This document shows, in pieces, positions 23,101 to 35,079 of a DNA stretch of 64,000 nt. The position numbers were made by a program, and so were the translations under genes. The notes beneath the pieces are model-generated. The model did not search any database, was not told the origin of the DNA, and saw only the letters and a program-made list of their open reading frames with translations. The DNA lies in NCBI GenBank assembly GCA_019059635.1, contig JAGVRJ010000003.1, positions 930,001 to 994,000 of the forward strand, given 5' to 3'. Positions within the stretch are counted from its first letter, which is position 1; every line of letters starts with the position of its first letter. This DNA is from Proales similis (taxonomy: Eukaryota > Rotifera > Eurotatoria > Ploima > Proalidae).

Positions 23101-25907
23101 GCAAGAACCACATACAGGCAAGTGACAGTAATCACAGTGGCCCAGATCAGCGGACTCCGCAAAGGAGAAGCATTTGCGAAAGCGTCATTAAAATCAATCG
23201 GAGCAGGAAGGACGACAAGTCCACCCGCAAATTCGGTCAAGTGGTCGGCTTGGCAAATAGTCTCATTGGCGGTTGCCCTCAAAACCTCGACTCCTCGCGA
23301 GGACCATTTGGCCGTCTCTTCATCCAAGAAATAACAGCCGGAGAGGAATATGCGGACGAGAAGATTGTCAGAAAAAGGAGTCTTTCCAGGCGGCGGCCTT
23401 GAGACATCGCGTCCACAAGCTTCTTGCAGCTCTAGTTCACTCAGCTCTCGTATCGACAGAAATACGGCTCCGTTGTATCCGCCTATCTGTGCCATGTTGC
23501 TCTCGAATAAATAGAACTGGTCTGAACCATCGAAAGTTTCATAATCTGCGAAAAGTCAGTTTGAGTTGAGAGCTAAGGCAAAGGAATTCACATTCAAGAA
23601 CCTGAGGGACAGAAAAGTCGCCATAAATCAAAACTGTTCGACTCTGCCGATGGCTTGCTTCCGAACTTGAGGAGAGACAAATAGCCGAGCGAGTAGTTGT
23701 TTGCCGGTTTGAGTTGAATGTGAACCGAGACGCTGCCTCTTTCGATCTGAAAGGTTGCTGTATACGGCTCTGAGTCGGTGATGTTAACCACCTCAATAAG
23801 ATTGTAAGGACCGAGTTCGCCTCGACGGGGAATGCTGATCTTGATCGGCTGAGACTGCTCTTTGATTTCGACTCGCCGATTGTTCGAGTCCATAAAACTG
23901 AGACTGACCGCTGAGGAGTCGGCGATCCGAGCCTCGCTGTCTCCATTCGTGCCCGTTCGACTTGTCGATGAAAAAGACACTTTGCGAGTGAGAGAAATCT
24001 GGGAGCAGTTGGTAACAGCTATGCCGGAGTCTCTCAGCATGTCACAAACCGAGCCGGTCTTTAATGTGGCTCCATCGATTTCCGCCACGGATGACATCTC
24101 GTTCGCTGGTTTCTTTTCAAAGTTCAAGTGAACAGAATCTGACTGAATGATAGTACTCTCTCCAGTTAACAAATGACTTCCCAGCATGCCGTCAAGCATT
24201 CGGGTCTGCTCGCTTGACTGACGAATCATGCGAACCAGCGTTGTCTTCTGGTCTGCGACGTTCACAGTCAAGTCGGTGAAATTCTGCTTTCCGTACAAGG
24301 GAGCACTGAGACTTTTGAATGAGCTACTCAACGTGTCATAGACGCTCTTGGCTATTTGGCTGACATCTGCTTTAGTTGCTTTGTCTTGCAACTTCTTCAT
24401 TTGCTTTATCACACCAATAGAGAGCTCAATAGCGTTTTCCTTTTGAAAAATTGTCATCAAAAAGTGACGACTGTTTTGAATTTGTCTTACCGCTACAGTT
24501 GCAGAGTTTTGCTCTGCCTTTTTCGTGAGAACACTAGTCATCGAAGAGATCACTTTCAGACTACTTAAGCCGGACAGTGGCTGAGCCTTGACAAAGTTCA
24601 TCAACGTTTCGCGAGCCCTCACCGCAGTGTTCATATCATTCGTAGTTTGGTTCTCATTACTCGACGCAAAGGCGTTCAAGGACAAGGCTAAATTGGTCAC
24701 GACCTGTGAGACAACCTGAAGATTGCCAGAGTTCAAGTTCTTTCTCAATATCGATGAGCTCTGCTCGTCATTCAGTGAGTCTAATGTGTTTTTCATTTCC
24801 TGCACGTTCTCGACCACTTTGATCTTGGTCGGTATTATGAACTCTGCGAACGCGTCCGTGTCATCGATTACACGAACAAAGATGGTCAGTTGATTGTTGT
24901 CATCAGTAGGGCCAGCTGGCAGCTGTGTTCGCAAAGAACCAGTCGGATTGAAGTTGAGTGCGATCGGATTTGAGTTTCCTTCAAAGTCCACGAAAAACTC
25001 GTAGTTGACAATCTCTCCGTCGGCGTCGTACCATCCCGAGCAAGAAATGAGGAAAAATGTGCTCATTGCAGTTCCATTGGTTGAATCCACAGTGCAAGAT
25101 CCTAGCGATGGGATGCTGTTTACTTTAACGATGATGGCCGAAGTGCCGGCCGCAATCTGAGAGTTGGCGGCCACCGTCAATCGCCAGAATGCAACATTCG
25201 AGTGTTCTTCAAACAGCTCCGGTCTGATTCCTAGCTCTGGACCGCCCCGAGCTTTCAACCAAAATTTAGACAGGATCAATAGAATGCCGATTAGATTATT
25301 TCTTACTTTTCAAGTAACTCGCCGAGCCGGCAAAGCTCGTCCAGTTACTTAAGTGCTGGTCGCCTTTTTCGAGCGAATAGGTGAAGTCGATCGAAGAAAG
25401 CGCATCACAGCCCGAGTCACAGACAGAGTCTATGATCACTTGTGAGCTTGGATTCACGTTTAGGAAGCTGGTTCCCTGCTGGCACGTCTTTTCAAATCGG
25501 CATCTAGCCCGAGAGCCTCCGTAAGCATAGAATTCAATTCAAGTGAATGAAAATGCACCAACCTCATGGAAAGAAGCAGCCTTTGTGGAACAAGCGCCAC
25601 TCTCACGGTTACTTCCTGTCGGAATTCATTTCCCAAATACTCGACGACCACGGTGAATTGAAAGGTCTGACCAGGGATCAGCGAACCAGCTCTGATTACG
25701 AGACGAGATTTGGAGAACTCGTCGACATCGGACAGATCAATGCATTGGCTCGAGTCGTTTGAGAAAACGCTTAAGCCTGGAGCAAGTTGGATGGCTTTTG
25801 AAAAGTCAGTTTGCCCTAACGTCGACTGGTTACTCGCGGAACGCTGACAGTAAAAATGGAAATCTAGCTGCCGGAGATCTGCGATCGCATCACGGTCTTG
25901 AGAGTAC
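20184..25907. repeat. 5.72-kb direct repeat, copy 1 (polycystin 3' half)
   Basis: This block recurs at 25927-31650 with a constant offset of 5743 bp. The only difference I found is G at 21471 versus T at 27214, which changes Asp to Glu. It starts at TGCTCACTTTCAATC in the 3' flank of the gene and ends inside the REJ exon at ...GAGAGTAC. Confidence 0.97.
20241..25907 (-). pseudogene. Promoterless 3' duplicate of the polycystin-1-like gene
   Basis: The minus strand repeats the 3' part of the complete gene at 25984-34123: the second half of the REJ domain, the GAIN/GPS region, PLAT and the 11-TM channel region, with the same introns and stop. All reading frames are intact (561-codon and 1084-codon blocks identical to copy 2 apart from one residue). 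It begins abruptly at base 25907 inside an exon, at the residues YSQDRDA. It has no start codon exon, no signal peptide, no WSC or PKD domains and no obvious promoter. It can only be expressed if transcription of the complete gene reads through, for example as alternative 3' exons, or from a new internal start. I call it a pseudogene by structure; the near-identity means the event is very recent or an assembly artefact. Confidence 0.65.
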
Positions 25908-25926
25908 TTTCAATGCTCACTGTCAC
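25908..25926. other. Filler sequence at the tandem-duplication junction
   Basis: Nineteen bases separate the two repeat units. They contain TTTCAA and TGCTCAC, the same words that begin the repeat unit immediately to the right, in permuted order. This looks like templated insertion at an end-joining breakpoint. Confidence 0.75.
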
Positions 25927-28900
25927 TGCTCACTTTCAATCTTAAATTTAAGCAAATAAGACGACTTGATGGTTAAAGAAACATCATTTGTCGCGAGTTA
26001 CTTGATTTATTTTGGCAATGAGATGAGCAACACTTGTGCTCAAATGCTGACATTGGTCGTTGCTGTTGCTGTATGCTGGCTTAATTGAAGATCTAAACCC
26101 AAAGAGTGCTCGTATCTTGGTTAAAATAGAGCTTATTGGGTCGGAGCCATCATGATCCACGGGTGGGAGCTCGCGACGAATCATGGCATACGAGTCGTTG
26201 ATTATTGTAAAGAACAGACTCAGCAGGAAGAACACCATCACGAGGTTATAGGCAACAATCAGAGGAGCGGTAAGCACCGCATTCGCCCGGGTCATCTCAC
26301 CGACTTCGAACTTGCCAAGAATCATTTCGAAGGCTGTCTGCATCGACTGAAGCACAGTGGAAAAAGAAGCCAATCGCTCACTGAATATCAGATAGAATAG
26401 CTGCACAAACGCGAGCCAAATAAGCAGAGCCAACAAGCCAAACTGAAGGATTGTTGACGATGCCCGCTTGAGAGTGCGACTTAGCTGCGAGACGCGCCAG
26501 TTGAAGTTAAGCAGCTTGAAAAACTGAATTGTTCCGAGGGCAGCGCAAAACCCGAAGCAGAGCGAGAGACCTTGATTGGACGGTGTTATTGGCTGGAGAT
26601 TGATGAACTCGCTCTTTGCCTTGAACTTGTCCGATACTCGGTAGTAGGCGTACAACCGGTGCAGATACATTGCAAAAGCGGCCAGAGAAAATGCGATCAG
26701 CATCAACTGCACATAGTTCCAGAACTCCTTTAAATAGGCAAGTTTCTTTCTATACGCTTGAATGATCTCACGAACAGCGAAAGCGAGAACAAAGCCAAGG
26801 TAGAGAAGCGAGCAGATAATCGTGAACGAGTAGAGATCTTGGCTGAGACTGGTCAGACTGAGTGGACTGAGCTGGGCAGAGGCCAAGACATTGCCAGTGG
26901 GCAGAATCTCGAAAAAGAACTGAACGTGAATGAAGAGACCACAGTTGGGATTGAAGGCGGAGAACTCGGCCGAGACGCCTCTGGACCGTCGGTCGATCCA
27001 ACCGGCAGCCCTAAGTTCATCGAGGTCTGAAAGTGACTCTGACTGATTACCGCCAAGTCTCAACACGTATCCTCCTCCCAAGTACTCAGCGAACCGACCG
27101 ACGAACGGCAAACTATCCAGGTCACTCGCTGACCAGTACTCGAATGCTCTGTTTACTCTCGAGGAGGCGGCTGAGGCGGTTCGCTCTGTCCAGCTTGGGC
27201 CGTAACTTTGCTTTTCATGGTTCCAGACTGATAAATCGTGGTCGCAGTAATCTGTTATCGAGCGAACTCGAGAAGCCGGTTTACAAGAGCCTTCAGAAGG
27301 TTTTGTCAAGTTAAGCGGAAAGGAGAAAGGCTGAGAAAAGTTACTTGGCTCCACGCGCACTTGGCGGATGATCGGGTTTTCGATCAGATAGGTTGCAAGA
27401 TCGGACAGCTGATAGACACGATCGGAGATTCGCGAGTGCTTCACCTGCGGAACGAACCTCGTTTCTAGCCAGTTCCAGACTTGATTTATGGACTTGACCT
27501 GGGCGAACTCGTCGACGGACAAAGTCAGTCTCATCTGACGCTGCATCGGAAAAGCGGAAAAGTTTCGATTCGAGTACGAAGTGACGAAAAGAATCCAAAG
27601 GAAAAGTGCGTGGACTATCAATTGTTTGATTATTCCTTTCACCTTCAGTTCTCTCAGGCGCTCCTCCTTTTGCCTCTGAAGCTCTTGGCCTTCGATAGGC
27701 GACACGGGCGTGCTGAAATCTGTCCGATCACAAGCGTACTCTTCTGAAGCAGTCTCGTTCTTTTTCAGGTCGTTATTCACCGAATACTTGTCATCGGTCT
27801 TGCGGAAAACGGCCACAAAGAAAAAGGTTACAAGGGCGACTTGAAGCGGCTGAGTGAGCAAAATGGACGAGAGTAGCGAGGCCAGAAGAGATGTTAACCA
27901 TTCAGACACTTTCTGATCGCCAAAAGTGAAGCCTCGCACCAAAATGAAGAAGATGCAGACCACGGCAATCACAAAGGAGAACGCGTAAGCGACTATTTTG
28001 AACCACCAGGGCAGAGAGTGAAAACTCAGTCGGCCTTGTTTTGTTTCTTTGGGCTGTTTGACTGAATGGCGAGGACGCGAGCGACGAAAGAGTTGCACCA
28101 AGAGGAAGCTGGGCGGAAATATGATCAAGTTGGTCACAATCCCGATTGCAATCTGCTCTGGGGTGAGACTGAGGGGGCCAATCTTGAGCGCGTCCGGATT
28201 GGAGCTGCGCTGCGTGTCGTAGTAGAGAATGTTCATGAGCATGCTCATGTAGAGTAGCACGAAGCAGCACGTTAGCCGATCCAATCTGGAGAAGGAGCTC
28301 TGAACGGGCCGGGAAATGACCGAAAACCAAAGATGGTTGTCACTTAGATTCATGCGCGTCTGTTTCTGCAAAAGATACTTGAACTCTCGCTTCTGCTTTT
28401 CTCCACAAGCGGCAATCAATCGATCTAATCGGCCATCGCCTCTATCAACCGCCAGCCACTGTTCGCCAATGAAGTAGGCCGAACTAGCTCCGGACAAGTC
28501 GTTCACAATGGCGTGTTTCAGATACCATGAGGCAGCTCCTCCCCGGCCGGAGTTGTCATGCCAGAATCGCGCATACAACAGATCGCCAAGTGGTCGGTCG
28601 CTTGAGACCACAAACGTGTCTACAGACCCTCTGGCGAACAGCTGTCTTTTGCTGTCTTGCAGTTTGAAAGCCTGCGACTCTCCCTTGGTTCCTGTCAGAA
28701 CGAGCTGGACCCGAGACTTGGTGCCTGCACCTCGTCGATTGCCGGTGAACACAATCACTTCGTATAAGTTGCTGTCGCTTTCGTTCAGATATGTGATGCC
28801 CATTTTCTGCTTGTCCTTGCGATCTAGATTCCAGCAGATGACCGCAAGAACCACATACAGGCAAGTGACAGTAATCACAGTGGCCCAGATCAGCGGACTC

Positions 28901-31650
28901 CGCAAAGGAGAAGCATTTGCGAAAGCGTCATTAAAATCAATCGGAGCAGGAAGGACGACAAGTCCACCCGCAAATTCGGTCAAGTGGTCGGCTTGGCAAA
29001 TAGTCTCATTGGCGGTTGCCCTCAAAACCTCGACTCCTCGCGAGGACCATTTGGCCGTCTCTTCATCCAAGAAATAACAGCCGGAGAGGAATATGCGGAC
29101 GAGAAGATTGTCAGAAAAAGGAGTCTTTCCAGGCGGCGGCCTTGAGACATCGCGTCCACAAGCTTCTTGCAGCTCTAGTTCACTCAGCTCTCGTATCGAC
29201 AGAAATACGGCTCCGTTGTATCCGCCTATCTGTGCCATGTTGCTCTCGAATAAATAGAACTGGTCTGAACCATCGAAAGTTTCATAATCTGCGAAAAGTC
29301 AGTTTGAGTTGAGAGCTAAGGCAAAGGAATTCACATTCAAGAACCTGAGGGACAGAAAAGTCGCCATAAATCAAAACTGTTCGACTCTGCCGATGGCTTG
29401 CTTCCGAACTTGAGGAGAGACAAATAGCCGAGCGAGTAGTTGTTTGCCGGTTTGAGTTGAATGTGAACCGAGACGCTGCCTCTTTCGATCTGAAAGGTTG
29501 CTGTATACGGCTCTGAGTCGGTGATGTTAACCACCTCAATAAGATTGTAAGGACCGAGTTCGCCTCGACGGGGAATGCTGATCTTGATCGGCTGAGACTG
29601 CTCTTTGATTTCGACTCGCCGATTGTTCGAGTCCATAAAACTGAGACTGACCGCTGAGGAGTCGGCGATCCGAGCCTCGCTGTCTCCATTCGTGCCCGTT
29701 CGACTTGTCGATGAAAAAGACACTTTGCGAGTGAGAGAAATCTGGGAGCAGTTGGTAACAGCTATGCCGGAGTCTCTCAGCATGTCACAAACCGAGCCGG
29801 TCTTTAATGTGGCTCCATCGATTTCCGCCACGGATGACATCTCGTTCGCTGGTTTCTTTTCAAAGTTCAAGTGAACAGAATCTGACTGAATGATAGTACT
29901 CTCTCCAGTTAACAAATGACTTCCCAGCATGCCGTCAAGCATTCGGGTCTGCTCGCTTGACTGACGAATCATGCGAACCAGCGTTGTCTTCTGGTCTGCG
30001 ACGTTCACAGTCAAGTCGGTGAAATTCTGCTTTCCGTACAAGGGAGCACTGAGACTTTTGAATGAGCTACTCAACGTGTCATAGACGCTCTTGGCTATTT
30101 GGCTGACATCTGCTTTAGTTGCTTTGTCTTGCAACTTCTTCATTTGCTTTATCACACCAATAGAGAGCTCAATAGCGTTTTCCTTTTGAAAAATTGTCAT
30201 CAAAAAGTGACGACTGTTTTGAATTTGTCTTACCGCTACAGTTGCAGAGTTTTGCTCTGCCTTTTTCGTGAGAACACTAGTCATCGAAGAGATCACTTTC
30301 AGACTACTTAAGCCGGACAGTGGCTGAGCCTTGACAAAGTTCATCAACGTTTCGCGAGCCCTCACCGCAGTGTTCATATCATTCGTAGTTTGGTTCTCAT
30401 TACTCGACGCAAAGGCGTTCAAGGACAAGGCTAAATTGGTCACGACCTGTGAGACAACCTGAAGATTGCCAGAGTTCAAGTTCTTTCTCAATATCGATGA
30501 GCTCTGCTCGTCATTCAGTGAGTCTAATGTGTTTTTCATTTCCTGCACGTTCTCGACCACTTTGATCTTGGTCGGTATTATGAACTCTGCGAACGCGTCC
30601 GTGTCATCGATTACACGAACAAAGATGGTCAGTTGATTGTTGTCATCAGTAGGGCCAGCTGGCAGCTGTGTTCGCAAAGAACCAGTCGGATTGAAGTTGA
30701 GTGCGATCGGATTTGAGTTTCCTTCAAAGTCCACGAAAAACTCGTAGTTGACAATCTCTCCGTCGGCGTCGTACCATCCCGAGCAAGAAATGAGGAAAAA
30801 TGTGCTCATTGCAGTTCCATTGGTTGAATCCACAGTGCAAGATCCTAGCGATGGGATGCTGTTTACTTTAACGATGATGGCCGAAGTGCCGGCCGCAATC
30901 TGAGAGTTGGCGGCCACCGTCAATCGCCAGAATGCAACATTCGAGTGTTCTTCAAACAGCTCCGGTCTGATTCCTAGCTCTGGACCGCCCCGAGCTTTCA
31001 ACCAAAATTTAGACAGGATCAATAGAATGCCGATTAGATTATTTCTTACTTTTCAAGTAACTCGCCGAGCCGGCAAAGCTCGTCCAGTTACTTAAGTGCT
31101 GGTCGCCTTTTTCGAGCGAATAGGTGAAGTCGATCGAAGAAAGCGCATCACAGCCCGAGTCACAGACAGAGTCTATGATCACTTGTGAGCTTGGATTCAC
31201 GTTTAGGAAGCTGGTTCCCTGCTGGCACGTCTTTTCAAATCGGCATCTAGCCCGAGAGCCTCCGTAAGCATAGAATTCAATTCAAGTGAATGAAAATGCA
31301 CCAACCTCATGGAAAGAAGCAGCCTTTGTGGAACAAGCGCCACTCTCACGGTTACTTCCTGTCGGAATTCATTTCCCAAATACTCGACGACCACGGTGAA
31401 TTGAAAGGTCTGACCAGGGATCAGCGAACCAGCTCTGATTACGAGACGAGATTTGGAGAACTCGTCGACATCGGACAGATCAATGCATTGGCTCGAGTCG
31501 TTTGAGAAAACGCTTAAGCCTGGAGCAAGTTGGATGGCTTTTGAAAAGTCAGTTTGCCCTAACGTCGACTGGTTACTCGCGGAACGCTGACAGTAAAAAT
31601 GGAAATCTAGCTGCCGGAGATCTGCGATCGCATCACGGTCTTGAGAGTAC
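25927..31650. repeat. 5.72-kb direct repeat, copy 2 (polycystin 3' half)
   Basis: Second copy of 20184-25907. It is continuous on its right side with the rest of the polycystin gene (REJ first half, PKD-like and WSC domains), so this is the original position and copy 1 is the added one in gene order. Confidence 0.97.
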
Positions 31651-34123
31651 AAGCCCGGATTCAGATCTAGTGCTTGCGAACTGCCGATCTCTATTTGCTG
31701 AACTCCATTTGGAAGCGCCCTAACCAATAACCCGCTCGGCCGGATGTGGACAAACGTTGACGCTTGGGATGAAAGTGTCTGCTGGTTTCCGTTTCGAGTA
31801 AAGGACACCTGTACCTGGAGAGAAAATCGGTACATGCCGAAGGGGAGCTCGTTCGCATCGAAAACCAGCTCGCCCGAGGATGCAGACTCTCTGACTGCGA
31901 GATTCAAAGCGGATAGGTCTACTCCTGTGTTCTCATCTACTTTGACCCCCGTCCATCTCTTAGTGTGAGAGAAAGGCAAAGCGCACTGAAACATGACATT
32001 GGCTCGCAACGAAAACACCTCTGATCGCATAATCTTGAGCGCGTTCTCTAAAGACCGCTGGTTTTGGATGCCCACCGACGGACTGGAACATGAAGCCCCT
32101 AGATCATCACACGTGGGTCATCTTGCCAAGTAAATGAATGGCGAAGCCAACCAACCAACCTCCTGTGACGTTGACTGTTCGATTGAAGCTCTGGCTGTTG
32201 AATCCGTTTGTGGCTTGAATTGTGAAATTGCCAGCCGATGAAAACGACTTTTGCACCGACAAGTGTCCTTCAACCATCTCAATTGTAAGGACCTGTCCGT
32301 CTCCAAAGTTCAAGAATACGCTCACAACCAGTTCATCGTCTCCAGTCATCAAATTCACGTCACAAATGATCGTTTGCCCTGTTTCAGCTTCATTGGGACA
32401 TGTGATGTTCACCTTGACTTCTCCTGCACGAATCAGAATGAGAGCGAGGATCAAATACTCAAGTGAGCGAAAGAAAGAATACTCTTGACAACGATGATAT
32501 CCGTCCTCAATTGAATGTTTTTGTTGAGAATTGTTGACTCGAACCAGTAGCTACCGGGCACCGGGAACGTCTTGTTTAGCAGGATAGTGGCATCGTTTGC
32601 AGAAAAACTCAGGCTTGTGGAATCACTGAAGGTGATTTCAACTTGCGCTGTGCGGTTCATGGTCACAACCTGGACCTGGCACTTTATCGGTCTCTGCTCA
32701 TAGATCAAACTCGGACACGTGATGTTAAGATCGTAATCTTGGATATCATTCAAAGTTAGATTAAAATTTCCAAACCAACACTGTAAGACAGTATTACAAT
32801 CAGCTGTGAAAACAACAAAATATTCCGTTTGTATTGAGTTTTCCTCAAGTGTCTGTCCGCAGACAAGCTGAGTGCCAGCCTGGCATACTTCACCACACTT
32901 GGAAATTTCTCGGTAGTCGTTCAAAGGAATCTCATTCACACAGAAACATGTCCTTATTTCAATCGTTGAGATTAAACTACAGTTCAAATTGGGCCCAAAA
33001 TTATCTAGTTGAATGAAACCTTCTGAACATTTTCACAAATCGGTATCCGTAATAAGTGCAGATTGACACACAATTTTCGATCGCGGTAGTCGGCAGCAGT
33101 ATACTCAATTGGCGTGCTCCAGCTATTGAGCAGCCTTTTAGAGCAAAAGTCGGCCGGAATGGTTGAAGCAAGTCCTCGTTTGGATCATCTTGGAGAAATA
33201 TAAACGCTAGCAAGCAATTTGACTGATTGCGCAATTTTTCTTTTACAGTTAACCCGCAAATAATTCAATGGCGCTTGGTCTTTTCCTCCACAAATTTGAG
33301 TCGCATTTCCGGGACAACTGACCTGACATCTGGATTCATCTGGCTCGAGCTCGTTGGGCAAAGTGTTTCTATTCGAACATTGGCAGGCTCTGTTTTAAGT
33401 ATATATTCGAAAAACTTTCCAAAGAGTTAGTTGCTTGAAATTGTCTTACCCGCGTCGAGGGCCAGCAAATTGAAAATTTAACTGCCTACATCGTTGCACG
33501 CAAAATTCAATTGTGTTGTTCGAAGTTGAATAAAGAGCTGAAGCTATTTTTTGATTCACATCTAAATCCAACAGGCATCCAATTTTGTTTCCAGTGTTCG
33601 CTACACTTGATGATTTAAAGAGAACCTCTGACCGGTAATTGAATCGAATTTTACCATCATAGACACTCTTTGGCATTTGTAGGACATCACCGCAACTTTG
33701 ACTGCTGTTTGAAGTGCACGGATAACCGCACAAATGCTGTGAACTGGCATTAAGCTGTTCGCCTCGGATGTTACGCAGACAACCGCAGAGATTTCTAGAT
33801 TCGGTTTTTTTCAAAAATGTTTACTTCTTGGTCAAATCGAACGCGGTATTCACCCTCTTCTTAGTACGGCATATGGCTCCTTAATCAAAGTGCAAAACTC
33901 GCTGCATATCTCGTAAGACATGCGAGCTGGATTTTCAGTAAGAGTTGCCAAAGGATTCACTACATTGTCATCAAAATAGCATCCAAGATCGTCGTAAGAG
34001 ACTGAAGTAGGCGAATTAAATATTTCTGGTTTTCTTCAGGCGATTAATTTATTATAAGCTCTTACAACTAGTCGCCTGGACAGCGGCCAAAGCCAGTGAG
34101 AAAATCAGCCAAGCTCGTTTCAT
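25984..34123 (-). CDS. Polycystin-1-like receptor-channel (WSC-PKD-REJ-GPS-PLAT-11TM)
   Basis: Large membrane protein of the PKD1/PKD1L/sea-urchin REJ family, which senses extracellular cues and forms or modulates TRPP cation channels. Exon 1 (ATG 34123) is a signal peptide (MKRAWLIFSLALAAVQA). Three WSC carbohydrate-binding domains follow (about 34000-32800; e.g. GCYFDD, YAVLRRG, LCGCL; CQCSN; CFCVN). Then come two Ig/PKD-like domains (about 32800-32500 and 32430-32160; FLNFGDGQVLT) and a REJ domain (about 32080-31200). The next part, to about 29050, is REJ/GAIN with a GPS: KWSSRGVEV then C-x3-HLT, cleavage expected at HL/T. After TM1 lies PLAT (VFTGNRRGAGTKSRVQLVL), a further ten spans, the extracellular polycystin domain, and a pore region with ILGKFEVGEM. 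There is no long C-terminal tail or coiled coil. The 3' half is duplicated downstream (20184-25907). Many short introns. Confidence 0.9.
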
Positions 34124-35049
34124 ACGTCGAATATTTTTTCCTTGCAAATTGATATTCTCGGGTAGTTTTTCAAGAATAATGTTCAATCGAACGCCGACAT
34201 TTTCAGTAATTGCTTCTTGTTTTTGATAAAAATTTAATGACTGTAAACTTTTGGGCTCAAGAATGTTTGCTTAAGCAACTACACCCAGCTTTTCATTAAT
34301 TATTTAAAAAACATTGGCGCAGCAAAAAGTCGGCATCGTAGAATTGCAGTTTTGAACTCTCCCTGTTCGACAGTTCGTGCGCGAATTAAACTTTCGGCTA
34401 GGAAAAATGGCTACGCGAAAATTTCCATTTTACGCTTGAAAGAAGAATCTGTCGAAAATAAAGCTAAGTGTGAAATGTTTGCTCAAGCTGCTCCATCTTG
34501 TCGCTTGCTGGAAAGCTTGCTCACAAGACTATCGATTCAGTGCAGAGAAAACAAGCGCCGAGGAAAGTCGAATAACAAGCAGTAAGCTTGTTGGACTGAG
34601 TTGCCTTAGGCCCAATCGATAAAGCAATCTTAAGCTTGACTGTTTAAAAGCTAAAAACTGTGCAACTTTTCCATAGACACCGGAAGCACAGACCCTGTGT
34701 ACTCAAGATAGATGGTTCTTATAGCCCAAGGTTAAAGCCAATCGAACTTTTGCCACAAGCACTTATCTGGCTTGCATCAATGATTTGCCCTGTAAAGAGT
34801 TGAGGGCAATACTATGAGCCGTTTATGATAAAATAAAGTTAATCTTACTTTGCTGACGAGTTGAGTCACGCGACTCAATTAGCATCATAGATGAGACAAT
34901 CAGGCAACTTCAACTTCATGGTCACAGACAATACTTCCGAATTCATTTGGATTCAAGAATGTTGAACTCAATCACTCGAGCTGCACTTAAATCGAACTGA
35001 ACGCTTTGCTGAAAGATGCGCTGATTTTGATTTTTCCTCCACTCAACAG
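34124..35049. other. Divergent intergenic region between polycystin-like and NRAMP genes
   Basis: About 0.9 kb between two genes reading away from each other, so probably a shared promoter region. A 77-codon plus-strand frame at 34352-34585 has no domain. A pyrimidine tract ending in an AG lies at 35030-35049, just before the NRAMP 5' end. Confidence 0.5.
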
Positions 35050-35079
35050 ATGCTGTCGCCTCTGGCCAAGTTAAAATGA
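35050..35079 (+). promoter_or_regulatory. Candidate overlapping uORF at the NRAMP start
   Basis: An ATG directly after a splice-acceptor-like tract (TTTTTCCTCCACTCAACAG) opens a nine-codon frame ending in TGA at 35077-35079, overlapping the main ATG as ATGA. It could limit or couple initiation. Alternatively this is the start of a coding exon, because the main frame is also open here. Confidence 0.35.

Noticed and set aside
22765-23334. 189-codon plus-strand frame, repeated at 28508-29077
   Set aside because: Antisense to the polycystin coding exon and duplicated only because the whole block is duplicated.
20184-31650. Transposon or LTR element as explanation of the 5.7-kb repeats
   Set aside because: The repeats contain only polycystin coding sequence and its introns, with no terminal repeats, transposase, reverse transcriptase or target-site duplication.
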